This document shows positions 16,850 through 25,971 of a DNA stretch of 64,000 nucleotides, piece after piece. The position numbers and the translations under genes were made by a program. The stretch comes from Rhodobacter capsulatus. GTDB lineage: Bacteria; Pseudomonadota; Alphaproteobacteria; Rhodobacterales; Rhodobacteraceae. Within the stretch, counting starts at the first letter, position 1, and each line of letters starts with the position of its first letter. The DNA is taken from positions 1 to 64,000 of the forward strand of contig NZ_QKZO01000001.1 in NCBI RefSeq assembly GCF_003254295.1, given 5' to 3'. A model generated the notes under the pieces. That model was given only the letters and a program-made list of their open reading frames with translations, ran no database searches and had not been told where the DNA came from.

Positions 16850-18619
16850 ATGACCGACGCCGACAGCCCCGCCGCGACCTCTTCGGGCTATCAGGTCCTT
16901 GCGCGCAAATACCGCCCCGCCACCTTCGCCGATCTGATCGGGCAGGAGGCGATGGTGCGCACGCTGAAAAACGCCTTTGCGGCGTCACGGATCGCGCAGG
17001 CCTTCATCATGACCGGCATCCGCGGCACCGGCAAGACGACGACGGCGCGGATCATCGCCAAGGGGCTGAACTGCATCGGCCCCGACGGCACCGGCCAGCC
17101 GACGACCGAGCCTTGCGGGGTCTGCGAACATTGCCGCGCCATCGCCGAGGGGCGGCATGTCGATGTGCTGGAGATGGACGCGGCATCCCGCACCGGCGTC
17201 GGCGACATCCGGGAAATCATCGAAAGCGTGAACTACCGGGCGGCCTCGGCGCGCTACAAGGTCTATATCATCGACGAAGTGCACATGCTCTCGACCTCGG
17301 CCTTCAACGCGCTGTTGAAGACGCTCGAGGAACCGCCCGCGCATGTGAAATTCATCTTCGCCACCACCGAGATCCGCAAGGTGCCGGTGACGGTTCTGTC
17401 GCGCTGCCAGCGGTTTGATTTGCGCCGGATCGAGCCCGAGGTGATGATCAACCACCTGTCCAAAGTCGCGACGCAGGAAAACGCCCAGATCGCCCCGGAC
17501 GCGCTGGCGCTGATCACCCGCGCCGCCGAGGGCTCCGTCCGCGATGCGATGTCGCTGCTCGATCAGGCGATTTCGCACGGCGCGGGGGAGACCACGGCCG
17601 ATCAGGTCCGCGCCATGCTGGGGCTGGCCGACCGCGCCCGGGTGCTGGATCTCTTCGACATGATCCTCAAGGGCGACGCGGCGGGGGCGCTGACCGAACT
17701 GGGCGCGCAATACAGCGACGGCGCCGATCCGATGGCGGTGCTGCGCGATCTGGCCGAGATCACGCATTGGGTCTCGGTCATCAAGATCACCCCCGAAGCC
17801 GCCGAAGACCCGACCGTGCCGCCCGAGGAACGCACCCGCGGTCAGGCCATGGCGCTGGCGATCCCGATGCGGGTGCTGTCGCGGCTGTGGCAGATGCTTT
17901 TGAAGGCGATCGAGGAGGTGTCTTCCGCGCCAAATGCGATGATGGCGGCGGAAATGGCGCTGATCCGGCTGACCCATGTCGCCGATCTGCCCGATCCGGA
18001 AACGCTGATGCGTAAGGTGATGGCGGGCCCCGGGGTGTCTGGCGGTCATGGCCCGTCGCAGGGCGGCGGGGGCGGTGGCGGTCCGCGCGCCGAGGCGACG
18101 ACGCGGCACCTGCTGGGCGGGCGGCCGCTTTCCACGCAGGGATCGGCGGCGCTGGCACTGTCGCCCGCGGCCTCGGCCTTGGCGAAATATGCGCGCTTTG
18201 AGGATGTGGTGGCGCTGATCGGCCGGATGCGCGACGTGAAACTGCTGGTCGAGGTCGAAAAAGGCGTGCGGCTGGTGCATTACGCGCCGGGCCGGATCGA
18301 ATTCGAACCCGCGCCGGGCGCGCCGCGCGATCTGGCGCAGACCCTGGCGCAACGGCTGCAGGGCTGGACCGGCGCGCGCTGGGGGGTCTCGGTCGTCTCC
18401 GAGGGCGGCGCCGCCACGATCGACGAGACCCGCAATGCCGCGACCCTTGCCGCCGAGGCGGAGGCGCGGGCGGAAAACCGCGTCGTGCAGGCGATCTTCG
18501 CCGCTTTCCCGCAGGCGAAATTCGAAGAGATCGTGCTCTCCGACGCGCTCGAGGCCGAACAGGCCGCCGAGGCCCTGCCCGAGGTTGAGGACGAATGGGA
18601 CCCGTTCGAGGACGGCTGA
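16850..18619 (+). CDS. dnaX: DNA polymerase III subunit gamma/tau
   Basis: This 589-residue clamp-loader subunit opens with YQVLARKYRPATFADLIGQE. Its Walker A motif is GIRGTGKTT at residues 56-64. A zinc-binding knuckle has C75, C89, C92 and C95 (CGVCEHC), the Walker B is IIDEVHML, and sensor LSRCQRFDL is present. The C-terminal third, rich in Ala and Glu, matches the tau extension that contacts polymerase and helicase. The frame is open further upstream, but ATG 16850 has GAGGAGACCCC before it and begins just ahead of the conserved region. The order dnaX-ybaB-recR is conserved in many bacteria. Confidence 0.95.
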   Translation: MTDADSPAATSSGYQVLARKYRPATFADLIGQEAMVRTLKNAFAASRIAQAFIMTGIRGTGKTTTARIIAKGLNCIGPDGTGQPTTEPCGVCEHCRAIAEGRHVDVLEMDAASRTGVGDIREIIESVNYRAASARYKVYIIDEVHMLSTSAFNALLKTLEEPPAHVKFIFATTEIRKVPVTVLSRCQRFDLRRIEPEVMINHLSKVATQENAQIAPDALALITRAAEGSVRDAMSLLDQAISHGAGETTADQVRAMLGLADRARVLDLFDMILKGDAAGALTELGAQYSDGADPMAVLRDLAEITHWVSVIKITPEAAEDPTVPPEERTRGQAMALAIPMRVLSRLWQMLLKAIEEVSSAPNAMMAAEMALIRLTHVADLPDPETLMRKVMAGPGVSGGHGPSQGGGGGGGPRAEATTRHLLGGRPLSTQGSAALALSPAASALAKYARFEDVVALIGRMRDVKLLVEVEKGVRLVHYAPGRIEFEPAPGAPRDLAQTLAQRLQGWTGARWGVSVVSEGGAATIDETRNAATLAAEAEARAENRVVQAIFAAFPQAKFEEIVLSDALEAEQAAEALPEVEDEWDPFEDG

Positions 18620-18708
18620 GCCCCTGCACCACCCTGCGGCGCTGACCGCCTTGCCGCGGCCGCAAGCGATGCTTATCTGTGACCCGCGAAACCGATCGGA
18701 GGACCACG

Positions 18709-19053
18709 ATGTTCAAGGGACTGGGGCAGCTTGGCGACATGGCCAAGATGATGAAGGCGGCCAAGGAAATGCAGGAGCGGATGCTGACCCTGCAGGAAGA
18801 TCTGGGCCGGATGATCGTCATCGGCGAGGCCGGCGGCGGTCTGGTCAAGGCGCGCGTCACCGCCAAGGGCGAGCTGACGGGCCTTGATATCGACCCGACG
18901 ATTCTGGTCGCCTCGGAAAAGGAAGTGGTCGAGGATCTGATCGTCGCCGCGGTGAAAGACGCGCAGGCGCGCGCGCAGGACAAGGCGGGCGAGGAACAGC
19001 GCAAGCTGATGACCGAGCTTGGCCTGCCCGCCGACATGGGCCTGCCCGGCTGA
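18709..19053 (+). CDS. YbaB/EbfC family nucleoid-associated protein
   Basis: This 114-residue protein starts MFKGLGQLGDMAKMMKAAKEM. It contains GEAGGGLVKARVTAKGELTGLDIDP-type sequence and an acidic helical C-terminal half. That is the YbaB/EbfC pattern of small dimeric DNA-binding proteins. ATG 18709 follows GGAGGACCACG. It sits between dnaX and recR, the usual context, and probably belongs to the same transcript. Its exact cellular role is unsettled. Confidence 0.93.
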   Translation: MFKGLGQLGDMAKMMKAAKEMQERMLTLQEDLGRMIVIGEAGGGLVKARVTAKGELTGLDIDPTILVASEKEVVEDLIVAAVKDAQARAQDKAGEEQRKLMTELGLPADMGLPG

Positions 19054-19067
19054 GATGACTACCTGAA

Positions 19068-19667
19068 ATGACAGCCCCCCGCGACGAGATCGAGGCGCTG
19101 ATCGCGCTGATGGCGCGATTGCCGGGGCTTGGGCCCCGCTCGGCCCGGCGCGCGGTGCTGCATCTGCTGCGCAAGCGCGAGGGGCAGATGGCGCCCCTTG
19201 CGGCGGCGCTGGCGCGGGTGGCCGAAACCGCCCGCGATTGCCCGATCTGCGGCAATATCGCGATGGGCGCCAGCTGCGAGATCTGCGACAGCCCCGCCCG
19301 CGCCACCGGCGAAATCTGCGTGGTCGAGGATGTCGCCGATCTTTGGGCGCTGGAACGCGGCGGCGCCTTCAAGGGCCGCTATCACGTGCTGGGCGGCACG
19401 CTTTCGGCGCTCGATGCCATCGGCCCCGAGGAATTGCGCCTCCCGCAGCTGATCGCCCGCGTCCGTGATGAGGCGGTCAGCGAAGTGATTCTGGCGCTGA
19501 ACGCCACGGTCGAGGGGCAGACGACGGCGCATTACATCGCCGAGGCGCTGGAGGGCACGGGCACCCGGGTCACCTCGCTGGCGCAGGGCGTGCCGATCGG
19601 CGGCGAGCTGGATTATCTCGACGACGGCACGATCTCGGCGGCGCTGCGGGCGCGGCGGGCGCTGTGA
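19068..19667 (+). CDS. recR: Recombination protein RecR
   Basis: This 199-residue protein works with RecF and RecO in loading RecA on gapped DNA. It has the helix-hairpin-helix region ([20 protein letters not shown]) and a four-Cys zinc finger, [26 protein letters not shown] domain contains [13 protein letters not shown] and [12 protein letters not shown]. The C-terminal [20 protein letters not shown] is diagnostic. It starts 14 bp after ybaB and its TGA overlaps the next ATG by one base, indicating coupled translation. Confidence 0.96.
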   Translation: MTAPRDEIEALIALMARLPGLGPRSARRAVLHLLRKREGQMAPLAAALARVAETARDCPICGNIAMGASCEICDSPARATGEICVVEDVADLWALERGGAFKGRYHVLGGTLSALDAIGPEELRLPQLIARVRDEAVSEVILALNATVEGQTTAHYIAEALEGTGTRVTSLAQGVPIGGELDYLDDGTISAALRARRAL

Positions 19668-20014
19668 TGGCGACCAGCGCGGAAACCGTTGAATTCTTTC
19701 TGGAACAGCTCGACGGCCGCGGCGTCAGCGCGCGCAAGATGTTCGGCGAATACGGCATCTATGCGGGCGGCAAGATGGTGGCGCTGATCTGCGACGACAC
19801 GCTGTTCGTGCGCCCGATCCCCGAGGCCGCCGCCTATCTGGGCACTCCGGTCGAAGGCCTGCCCTACCCCGGCGCGAAGCCGCATTTCCGCATCGAGGCC
19901 GACCTTTGGGAAGAGGCGGACTGGCTTTGGGGCCTGATCGCGCTGATGGCGCGCAGCCTGCCCGAGCCGAAGCCGAAAGCGCGTAAACCCGCCAAACCAA
20001 AGGGGAATGGTTAA
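19667..20014 (+). CDS. TfoX N-terminal-domain protein
   Basis: This 115-residue protein matches the TfoX N-terminal domain. Its marks are the start ATSAETVEFFLEQLDG, then VSARKMFGEYGIYAGGKMVALICDDTLFVRP in pieces, and the closing EADWLWGLIALMARSLPEP. It lacks the C-terminal half found in Haemophilus TfoX, so it is a single-domain form whose role is unknown. The tail KPKARKPAKPKGN is basic. The start is taken at ATG 19667, overlapping the recR stop as TGATG; a GTG three bases earlier is possible. The overlap makes it part of the dnaX-ybaB-recR transcript. Confidence 0.8.
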   Translation: MATSAETVEFFLEQLDGRGVSARKMFGEYGIYAGGKMVALICDDTLFVRPIPEAAAYLGTPVEGLPYPGAKPHFRIEADLWEEADWLWGLIALMARSLPEPKPKARKPAKPKGNG

Positions 20015-20088
20015 CGCCCTCGCATGAAGCATTGATCCCACCCCCCGCCGGGTCTATCAGGGGGAAAAGCTTGCAGCGGGTGTTGCCG

Positions 20089-20754
20089 ATGAACCGCCTA
20101 TATCACGTTGCTCTGTCGCCCTTTTGCCGCAAGGTGCGGTTGACGCTCGCCGAAAAACGCATCGAGGTCGAGCTGGTCGAAGAGCGCTACTGGGAAAAAA
20201 GCACCGATTTCCTGCGCCGCAACCCGGCCGGGAAAGTGCCGGTGCTGCGCTATGACAACCGGCTGTTTTCGGAAAGTCAGGCGATTTGCGAATATATCGA
20301 CGAGGTGGTGCCCGGCCCGCCCCTGATGCCGCGCGACGCCGATGCGCGCTACGAGGTCCGCCGCCTCTGCACCTGGTTCGACGACAAGTTCAACACCGAG
20401 GTCACCGCCAAGGTGATGGGCGAACGGGTATGGAAGAAGGTGCAGAAAAAGGGTTACCCGGACAGCAAGACGGTCAAGGAAGGCCTGGGCGCGATCAAGT
20501 ATCACATTGATTACATGGCCTGGCTTCTGGACAGCCGCCGCTGGCTCGCGGGCGACGTGATGACCTTGGCCGATTTCGCCGCCGCCGCGCATCTGAGCTG
20601 CCTTGACTATATCTCGGACGTCGACTGGCACCGCTCCGAAGCGGTGAAGGAATGGTATGCGAAGATCAAGTCGCGCCCGGCCTTCCGCTCGCTGCTGGCG
20701 GACCAACTGCCCGGGGTGCCGCCCTCGCCGCAATATGCGGAACTTGATTTCTGA
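20089..20754 (+). CDS. Glutathione S-transferase family protein
   Basis: This 221-residue protein has an N-terminal thioredoxin-like domain starting YHVALSPFCRKVRLTLAEK, with a Ser/Cys near the glutathione site. RNPAGKVPVLRYDNRLFSESQAICEYID carries the cis-Pro and the Glu-Ser that bind glutathione. A helical C-terminal domain includes WLAGDVMTLADFAAAAHL. Its substrate is unknown. ATG 20089 is chosen because the conserved domain starts there; the frame extends to a TTG at 20032. It lies directly upstream of queG, separated by a long hairpin repeat. Confidence 0.88.
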   Translation: MNRLYHVALSPFCRKVRLTLAEKRIEVELVEERYWEKSTDFLRRNPAGKVPVLRYDNRLFSESQAICEYIDEVVPGPPLMPRDADARYEVRRLCTWFDDKFNTEVTAKVMGERVWKKVQKKGYPDSKTVKEGLGAIKYHIDYMAWLLDSRRWLAGDVMTLADFAAAAHLSCLDYISDVDWHRSEAVKEWYAKIKSRPAFRSLLADQLPGVPPSPQYAELDF

Positions 20755-20756
20755 GG

Positions 20757-20880
20757 CAAGCCGGGGGCTCCGCCCCCGGACCCCCGAGGTATTTGAGGCA
20801 AGATGAAACACGACCCTTTCATCTTGCCCGAAATACCTCGGGGGTGAATTTGCCGTCAGGCAAAGAGGGGGCGGCGCCCC
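20757..20880. repeat. Long intergenic hairpin repeat, copy 2
   Basis: The hairpin CCGGGGGCTCCGCCCCCGG is followed by CCCCCGAGGTATTTG-AGGCAAGATGAAA, a short centre, and the inverse TTTCATCTTGCCCGAAATACCTCGGGGG. The closing GGGGGCGGCGCCCCC hairpin extends past 20870. It fills the space between the GST gene and queG, and has the same plan as copies at 10945, 34868 and 39920. Confidence 0.85.
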
Positions 20881-20913
20881 CTGCCCCGGCCGAAGGAGGC
20901 GGAACTGGAAACG

Positions 20914-21930
20914 TTGAAGACCCGCCTGATTGACGAAGCGCTGGCGATCGGGTTCGCGAAAGCGCGGATCACCCGCCCCGACGCCTGTCCCGACCTGCCC
21001 GACCGGCTTTCGGCTTTTGTCGCGGCCGGGTATCACGGGCAGATGTCTTGGATGGCCGAACGGATGGAGTGGCGGGGCAACCCGGCAGCGCTTTGGCCTG
21101 AGGCGCGTTCGGTCATCCTGCTCGCCGAAAGCTACACGCCCGAGCTCGACCCGCGCGCGGCGACGCGCCATCCCGACCGCGGCGCGATTTCGGTCTATGC
21201 GCAGGGCAAGGATTACCACGATCTGGTGAAGCGGCGGCTGAAGCGGCTCGGGCGCTGGCTGATCGAGAATTCCCCTTGCGAAATCAAGGTTTTCGTCGAC
21301 ACCGCCCCGGTGATGGAAAAGCCGCTTTCGCAGGCCGCGGGGCTGGGCTGGCAGGGCAAGCACACCAATCTTCTGGCGCGCGATCTGGGCAATTGGGTGT
21401 TTCTGGGCGCGATCTTCACCACGGCTGATCTGCCGCCCGATGCGCCCGAGATCAGCCATTGCGGCAACTGCACCGCCTGCCTCGACGCCTGCCCGACCGG
21501 GGCCTTTGTCGCGCCTTATCAGATGGATGCGCGGCGCTGCATTTCCTATCTGACGATCGAGCACCGCGGTCCGGTCGATCCCGCGCTGCGGCCGGGGCTG
21601 GGCAACCGGATCTATGGCTGCGACGACTGTCTGGCCGCCTGCCCCTGGAACAAATTCGCCGTCACGGCGCGCGACATCGGTTACACGGCGAAACAGGGCA
21701 CGCCCGCGCTGACCGAGATTCTGGCGCTTGACGACACGGCCTTTCGCGCACGTTTCGCGGGCAGCCCCATCAAGCGCATCGGCCGCGACCGGATGATCCG
21801 CAACGCGCTTTATGCGCTGGGAAATTCCGGGCGCCGGGATCTGGCCGCAGCCGCCCGCCCGCATCTGCACGACCCCGATCCCGCCGTGGCCGAAGCCGCC
21901 GCCTGGGCGCTGGCGCGGCTTGGCCTTTGA
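20914..21930 (+). CDS. queG: Epoxyqueuosine reductase
   Basis: This roughly 338-residue cobalamin-dependent enzyme makes the last step to queuosine in tRNA anticodons. Two ferredoxin-like [4Fe-4S] motifs are visible: [16 protein letters not shown], and [35 protein letters not shown]-type sequence and [13 protein letters not shown] support the assignment, and HEAT-like helices close the protein. The start is uncertain. TTG 20914 lies 14 nt after AAGGAGG (20893-20899), while an in-frame CTG at 20905 lies 5 nt after it, and no ATG is available. It is 338-341 residues long, slightly short for the family. Confidence 0.92.
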   Translation: MKTRLIDEALAIGFAKARITRPDACPDLPDRLSAFVAAGYHGQMSWMAERMEWRGNPAALWPEARSVILLAESYTPELDPRAATRHPDRGAISVYAQGKDYHDLVKRRLKRLGRWLIENSPCEIKVFVDTAPVMEKPLSQAAGLGWQGKHTNLLARDLGNWVFLGAIFTTADLPPDAPEISHCGNCTACLDACPTGAFVAPYQMDARRCISYLTIEHRGPVDPALRPGLGNRIYGCDDCLAACPWNKFAVTARDIGYTAKQGTPALTEILALDDTAFRARFAGSPIKRIGRDRMIRNALYALGNSGRRDLAAAARPHLHDPDPAVAEAAAWALARLGL

Positions 21931-21967
21931 CCCTTTCCTTCGGCCCGCAAAGGCGTAAGCTGGCCGC

Positions 21968-22918
21968 ATGTCTGCCCCCTTTGCCGCCGCCAGCCTGACC
22001 CCCAACCCGGTCACCGGGATCACTTTGAAGATCCTGTCCGTTCTTGTCTTCATCGCCATGTCGACGGTGATCAAGGTTCTGGCCCCGCATGTCCCGCCGG
22101 GCGAAACCGTCTTCTTCCGCTCGCTCTTCGCCATTCCGGTCATTCTGGCCTGGCTTTTGTGGCGGCGCGAACTGTCCGTCGGGCTGAAGGTGCGCGCGCC
22201 CATGGGCCATGTCTGGCGCGGCGTCGCGGGCACCTCGGCGATGGGGCTGGGCTTTGCGGGGCTCGCCTTCCTGCCCCTGCCCGAGGTCACGGCGCTGGGC
22301 TATGCGGCCCCGCTCCTCACCGTGATCTTCGCCGCGATGTTTCTGGGCGAGGAGGTGCGGGCCTTTCGTCTGACGGCCGTCAGCCTGGGGCTGATCGGCG
22401 TCCTGATCGTGCTTTGGCCGCGGCTGGGCGATTTCGAGGGCCGCGACCCCGCCGCGACGCTGGGCGCGATGCTGGTGATCATGGGCGCGACATTCGCCGC
22501 GCTGGCGCAGGTCTTCATCCGCAAGATGGTGGCGACCGAGCGCACCTCGGCCATCGTGTTCTGGTTTTCCGTCACCTCGACGGTGCTGTCGCTGATCTCT
22601 GTGCCCTTCGGCTGGGTCCTGCCCACGCCCCATGAGGCCACGCTCTTGATTTCCTGCGGAATTCTGGGCGGGATCGGGCAGATCCTGCTGACCTCGTCCT
22701 ATCGCTTCGCCGATGCCTCGATCGTGGCGCCGTTCGAATATGTCTCGATGCTGTTCGCGCTCGGCATCGGCTACTGGATGTTCGCCGAGGTGCCGACGGT
22801 CTGGATGCTGGGCGGGGCGGGGCTGATCATCGCGGCTGGCGTGATGATCATCTGGCGCGAACGGCGGCTGGGGCTGGAACGGCAGCGCGCGCGCAAGGCG
22901 GTGACGCCGCAGGGCTGA
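21968..22918 (+). CDS. EamA/DMT family transporter
   Basis: This 316-residue integral membrane protein has about ten hydrophobic helices in two repeats, the drug/metabolite transporter fold. Recognisable segments are ETVFFRSLFAIPVIL, LPEVTALGYAAPLLTVIFAA and PFEYVSMLFALGIGYWMFAE. It resembles the RhaT/EamA exporters, whose substrates range from amino acids to nucleosides and cannot be read here. It begins 37 bp after queG on the same strand and may be co-transcribed. A basic tail (RRLGLERQRARKAV) ends it. Confidence 0.85.
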   Translation: MSAPFAAASLTPNPVTGITLKILSVLVFIAMSTVIKVLAPHVPPGETVFFRSLFAIPVILAWLLWRRELSVGLKVRAPMGHVWRGVAGTSAMGLGFAGLAFLPLPEVTALGYAAPLLTVIFAAMFLGEEVRAFRLTAVSLGLIGVLIVLWPRLGDFEGRDPAATLGAMLVIMGATFAALAQVFIRKMVATERTSAIVFWFSVTSTVLSLISVPFGWVLPTPHEATLLISCGILGGIGQILLTSSYRFADASIVAPFEYVSMLFALGIGYWMFAEVPTVWMLGGAGLIIAAGVMIIWRERRLGLERQRARKAVTPQG

Positions 22919-23013
22919 AACCCGCGCGAGATTCCGCCCGACCATGATCCTGAGCAAAGACAGGGCGGTGATTCTGTGCTAATCTTTTCTCAGATGAAGC
23001 GAAGGAGGCAACC

Positions 23014-23208
23014 ATGACCCGTTCCATCATCGACCATGCCGAACAAGCGGCCGAAGGCACGCGGATGCGGCAATTCCTTGAAATCGACCGGCGTGGCGGC
23101 GTGCATCCGGCTGTGGATGCGCTGGTGCGGCGCCCGGCGGAGCGCTCGGAAGCTAAGGTCCGGGAGTTCCTGCGGATCGATCGCGAGGAAGCCCGGAGGG
23201 ACGAGTGA
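23014..23208 (+). CDS. Small hypothetical protein with internal repeat
   Basis: This 64-residue charged protein has a strong ribosome-binding site (GAAGGAGGCAACC) before its ATG and a perfect bidirectional terminator about 75 bp past its stop, so it looks like a genuine single-gene unit. Two similar segments are visible: MRQFLEIDRRGG at residues 18-29 and VREFLRIDREEA at 49-60, suggesting a duplicated helical motif. There is no signal peptide or membrane helix. I recognise no family. Confidence 0.65.
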   Translation: MTRSIIDHAEQAAEGTRMRQFLEIDRRGGVHPAVDALVRRPAERSEAKVREFLRIDREEARRDE

Positions 23209-23282
23209 ACCGGACTTGCTGAAACCCGGGGGCCGAAACGGTGATGGGCATGTCTCCGGCGTGCCACCGTAGCGGCGGCATG

Positions 23283-23329
23283 AAAAAGACCAAGGCGGGC
23301 CGTCAGCAGATGGCCCGCCTTGGTCTTTT
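23283..23329. terminator. Bidirectional terminator
   Basis: GACCAAGGCGGGCC (23288-23301) pairs perfectly with GGCCCGCCTTGGTC (23312-23325), flanked by an A run before and TTTT after. It can end transcription from both sides and lies between the small protein gene and copy B of the three-hairpin element. Confidence 0.9.
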
Positions 23330-23351
23330 CGGGGTCGCGATCTCTGAAGGC

Positions 23352-23540
23352 GCCTGCCTTGGCCGCGGCCATGCGAGACACCTGCAGCAACCACCGCCGG
23401 GGACCAAAGTCCCCGGCCAGCGCCCGCCCCGCCCACGGCAGGCGTCGGCCTCTGCTGCGCGCGGGGCAGACGGTCTTGGTGCAAGCGATGTCCGAACGGG
23501 CGGGGAAAGGCGGTGCCTTTCCTGTTCCGCCCGAACCGAG
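23352..23540 (-). repeat. Three-hairpin intergenic element, copy B (inverted, shortened)
   Basis: On the minus strand, hairpin 1 is GGAAAGGC-ACC-GCCTTTCC (23522-23504). Hairpin 3 is GGGGAC-TTTG-GTCCCC (23414-23399), a perfect stem of different sequence from copy C but the same TTTG loop. Hairpin 2 is missing: the sequence between GGCC and the shared GGGCGGGGCGGGCGCTGGCCG is about 20 nt shorter. Its first end nearly touches the ilvE stop codon. Confidence 0.8.
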
Positions 23541-23548
23541 GGGCAGGG

Positions 23549-24418
23549 TCAGGCCCGCACCAGCTTTTCGTAGCTTTCCGCCACGTCGCGGGTCAGCGCG
23601 CCGACCTCGAAGTGGAAATCACCGATCTTCCCCACCGGGGTCACCTCGGCCGCGGTGCCGGTCAGCCAGCACTGCTCGAAGCCCGCCAGTTCCACCGGCT
23701 CGATGTGGCGCTCATGCACGGTGATGCCCTTGCCCTTCAGCATCTCGATCACCGTCTGCCGGGTCAGACCGTTCAGGAAGCAATCCGGCAGCGGCGTGTG
23801 CACTTCGCCGTTCTTCACGAAGAACACGTTCGCGCCGGTCGCCTCGGCCACATAGCCGCGGTAATCCATCATCAGCGCGTCCGAGCAGCCCTTGGCCTCG
23901 GCGGCGTGTTTCGACATCGTGCAGATCATGTAAAGACCGGCGGCCTTCGCGGCGGAGGGGATCGTCTTCGGATCGGGGCGGCGCCATTTCGAGATGTCGA
24001 GCTTGGCGCCCTTCATCTTCGCATCGCCGTAATAGTTGCCCCATTCCCAACCGGCGATCGCCAGCCGCACCGGGTTCCTGCGCGCCGAGACCCCCATGTC
24101 GTCGCCCGCCCCGCGCCAGGCGATGGCGCGCACATAGGCGTTCGTCCAGCCGTTCGCGGCCAGCATCGCGTATTTCGCCGCCTCGATCTCTTCCACGCTG
24201 TAGGGGATCTCGAAATCCAGCAGCTCGGCCGATTTGCGCAGCCGGATCGAATGTTCCACGCCCTTGAAGATCTTGCCGTCATAGCAGCGCTCGCCCTCGA
24301 AGACGGAGGAGGCATAGTGCAGCGCATGGGTCAGGATATGGACCTTGGCATCGCGCCACTCGACCAGTTTCCCGTCCATCCAGATCTTGCCGTCACGATC
24401 GTCGTAAGCCCCGGCCAT
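23549..24418 (-). CDS. ilvE: Branched-chain amino acid aminotransferase
   Basis: This 289-residue PLP fold-type IV transaminase exchanges amino groups between Leu/Ile/Val and 2-oxoglutarate. Conserved parts are ILTHALHYASSVFEGERCYDG, AYVRAIAWRGAGDDMGVSA in pieces, GYVAEATGANVFFVKNGEV, and LNGLTRQTVIEML. The frame is open upstream, but ATG 24418 follows AAGGAGGGCG and matches the usual start. It is transcribed divergently from petP across a 148-bp gap with palindromic sequence, so the regulator next door could act on it. Confidence 0.92.
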   Translation of the reverse strand: MAGAYDDRDGKIWMDGKLVEWRDAKVHILTHALHYASSVFEGERCYDGKIFKGVEHSIRLRKSAELLDFEIPYSVEEIEAAKYAMLAANGWTNAYVRAIAWRGAGDDMGVSARRNPVRLAIAGWEWGNYYGDAKMKGAKLDISKWRRPDPKTIPSAAKAAGLYMICTMSKHAAEAKGCSDALMMDYRGYVAEATGANVFFVKNGEVHTPLPDCFLNGLTRQTVIEMLKGKGITVHERHIEPVELAGFEQCWLTGTAAEVTPVGKIGDFHFEVGALTRDVAESYEKLVRA

Positions 24419-24566
24419 CACGCCCTCCTTGGCTGCTTCGTTTTCACAAGTTGCGCCATCTAGGTCCGTCTCGGACATAATATTGCGCAAAATCTGCGCT
24501 TCGGTAACAATTGATTCTTGGAAAGTCAACAAGGCTGACATAAAGTCGCGCAAAAGCGAGGATCAC
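24419..24566. promoter_or_regulatory. Divergent ilvE-petP control region
   Basis: The region contains the palindrome TTGCGCAA at 24483-24490 and related half-sites TTGCGC at 24451 and CGCGCAAAA at 24547-24555. On the minus strand TATTAT (24482-24477) could be the ilvE -10, and it directly abuts the palindrome. The petP start is 12 bp from the last half-site. A MarR-type operator is plausible, but no binding data are implied. Confidence 0.35.
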
Positions 24567-25067
24567 ATGGCCGATACCGGAGCCCCCGGGGGCGAAACGC
24601 TCCTGTTTCTGACCGACGAACAGCTGCGCAAGGGCATCGAGGCGATGTTCTTCGCCTATCGCGGCTTCACCGCCGATCCGGACCGGATCCTGGATCAGCA
24701 CGATTATGGCCGGGCGCATCACCGCGCCATCCATTTCATCAACCGCGAGCCGGGGCTGACGGTGACGACGCTGATCTCGGTTCTGGGGGTGACGAAGCAA
24801 AGCCTGAACCGGGTCTTGCGCACGCTCATTGACGACGGTCTGGTCGAAAGCCGCGTCGGTCGGCGCGACAAGCGCGAGCGGCATCTGCACCTGACCGAAA
24901 AGGGCGCGGTGCTGGAACGCGCCTTGTCCGAGGCGCAACGGGTGCGGATGCGCGCCGCCTATCGCGCGGCGGGGCCGCAGGCGGTGGCGGGCTTCCGGCA
25001 GGTGCTGGAGGCGATGATGGATCCGGCGATGCGGCGCCATTACCAGATGCTGAAGGATGCCGAATGA
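24567..25067 (+). CDS. petP: MarR family regulator PetP
   Basis: This 166-residue winged-helix protein has PGLTVTTLISVLGVTKQSLN as the recognition helix region. DDGLVESRVGRRDKRERHLHLTEKG forms the wing, followed by an Arg-rich helical C-terminus. It lies directly upstream of a response regulator and the bc1 operon, the arrangement described in R. capsulatus for petP, petR and petABC. In that species petP and petR are reported to be needed for both photosynthetic and respiratory growth. ATG 24567 is 12 nt after GCGAGG. Its stop overlaps the petR start, so the pair is co-translated. Confidence 0.88.
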   Translation: MADTGAPGGETLLFLTDEQLRKGIEAMFFAYRGFTADPDRILDQHDYGRAHHRAIHFINREPGLTVTTLISVLGVTKQSLNRVLRTLIDDGLVESRVGRRDKRERHLHLTEKGAVLERALSEAQRVRMRAAYRAAGPQAVAGFRQVLEAMMDPAMRRHYQMLKDAE

Positions 25068-25777
25068 TGTCGGCCTCGCCCCCGCATCTCTTGATCGTCG
25101 ATGATGACGAACGGATTCGTGGACTTCTGCAGAAGTTCCTGATCCGCAATGGTTTTCTGGTGACTGCCGGGCGCGACGCGGCGCATGCCCGCCGCCTGCT
25201 CTCGGGGCTGGAGTTCAACCTGATCGTGCTCGACGTGATGATGCCGGGCGAGGACGGGCTTTCGCTCACCCGCGATCTGCGCACGAAGATGACGACGCCG
25301 ATCCTGCTTTTGACCGCCCGCGGCGAGACCCGCGAGCGGATCGAGGGGCTCGAGGCCGGGGCCGATGATTACCTGCCCAAGCCCTTCGAGCCCAAGGAAC
25401 TTCTGCTGCGTATCAATGCGATCTTGCGGCGCGTGCCCGAGGCGGTGACGGCGGGGCCGAAATATCTGTCGCTCGGGCCGCTGCGCTATGACCTCGACCG
25501 CGGCGAACTGAGCCAGGGCGATCAGCCGGTGCGCCTCACCGCGACCGAGGCCGCCTTGATGCGAATCTTCGCCGCCCATGCGGGCGAGGTGATCGGTCGG
25601 ACCGAACTGATCGAGGAGCTGGGCCGGGACCGTTCCGCCAGCGCCGAGGATGCCGCGGGCGACCGCGCCGTCGACGTGCAGATCACCCGTCTGCGCCGCA
25701 AGATCGAGCCCGACCCGCGCGAGCCGCGCTACCTGCAGACGGTGCGCGGACTTGGCTACATGCTTGCACCCGATTGA
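25064..25777 (+). CDS. petR: OmpR-family response regulator PetR
   Basis: This 237-residue protein has a receiver domain starting [18 protein letters not shown], with phosphoacceptor D57 in [13 protein letters not shown], Thr in LLLTARGE and Lys in DYLPKPFEP. The OmpR winged helix follows ([27 protein letters not shown]). No histidine kinase gene is next to it; its partner is MarR-like petP, with which it overlaps by 4 bp. The neighbourhood matches R. capsulatus petPR-petABC. A second ATG at 25067 is an alternative start. Confidence 0.92.
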   Translation: MMSASPPHLLIVDDDERIRGLLQKFLIRNGFLVTAGRDAAHARRLLSGLEFNLIVLDVMMPGEDGLSLTRDLRTKMTTPILLLTARGETRERIEGLEAGADDYLPKPFEPKELLLRINAILRRVPEAVTAGPKYLSLGPLRYDLDRGELSQGDQPVRLTATEAALMRIFAAHAGEVIGRTELIEELGRDRSASAEDAAGDRAVDVQITRLRRKIEPDPREPRYLQTVRGLGYMLAPD

Positions 25778-25936
25778 GGCCTGCAAGCGCCTGCCCCAGC
25801 GACAAAAAAGCGCGAATCGGGCCGAGCCGCGGCTTTTCGCCTCACCCGCTTGTGAATGTATGCTGGACTGCGGGTTTCCCGGACGCTAAACGGGCACTGT
25901 CCGGCCGCATTCTGTGTGGCCCGCAAAGGCGCATCG

Positions 25937-25951
25937 ACTTGAATTTCAAGT
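25937..25951. promoter_or_regulatory. Palindrome in the petA leader
   Basis: ACTTGAA and TTCAAGT are perfect 7-bp arms around a single T, ending 20 bp before the petA GTG and just before the GGGGAAGGGAG ribosome-binding site. It could be an operator or a leader hairpin controlling the bc1 operon. It is the only strong dyad I see between petR and petA apart from AGCCGCGGCTTTT near 25826. Confidence 0.5.
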
Positions 25952-25971
25952 TCGGGGAAGGGAGAAGACAC

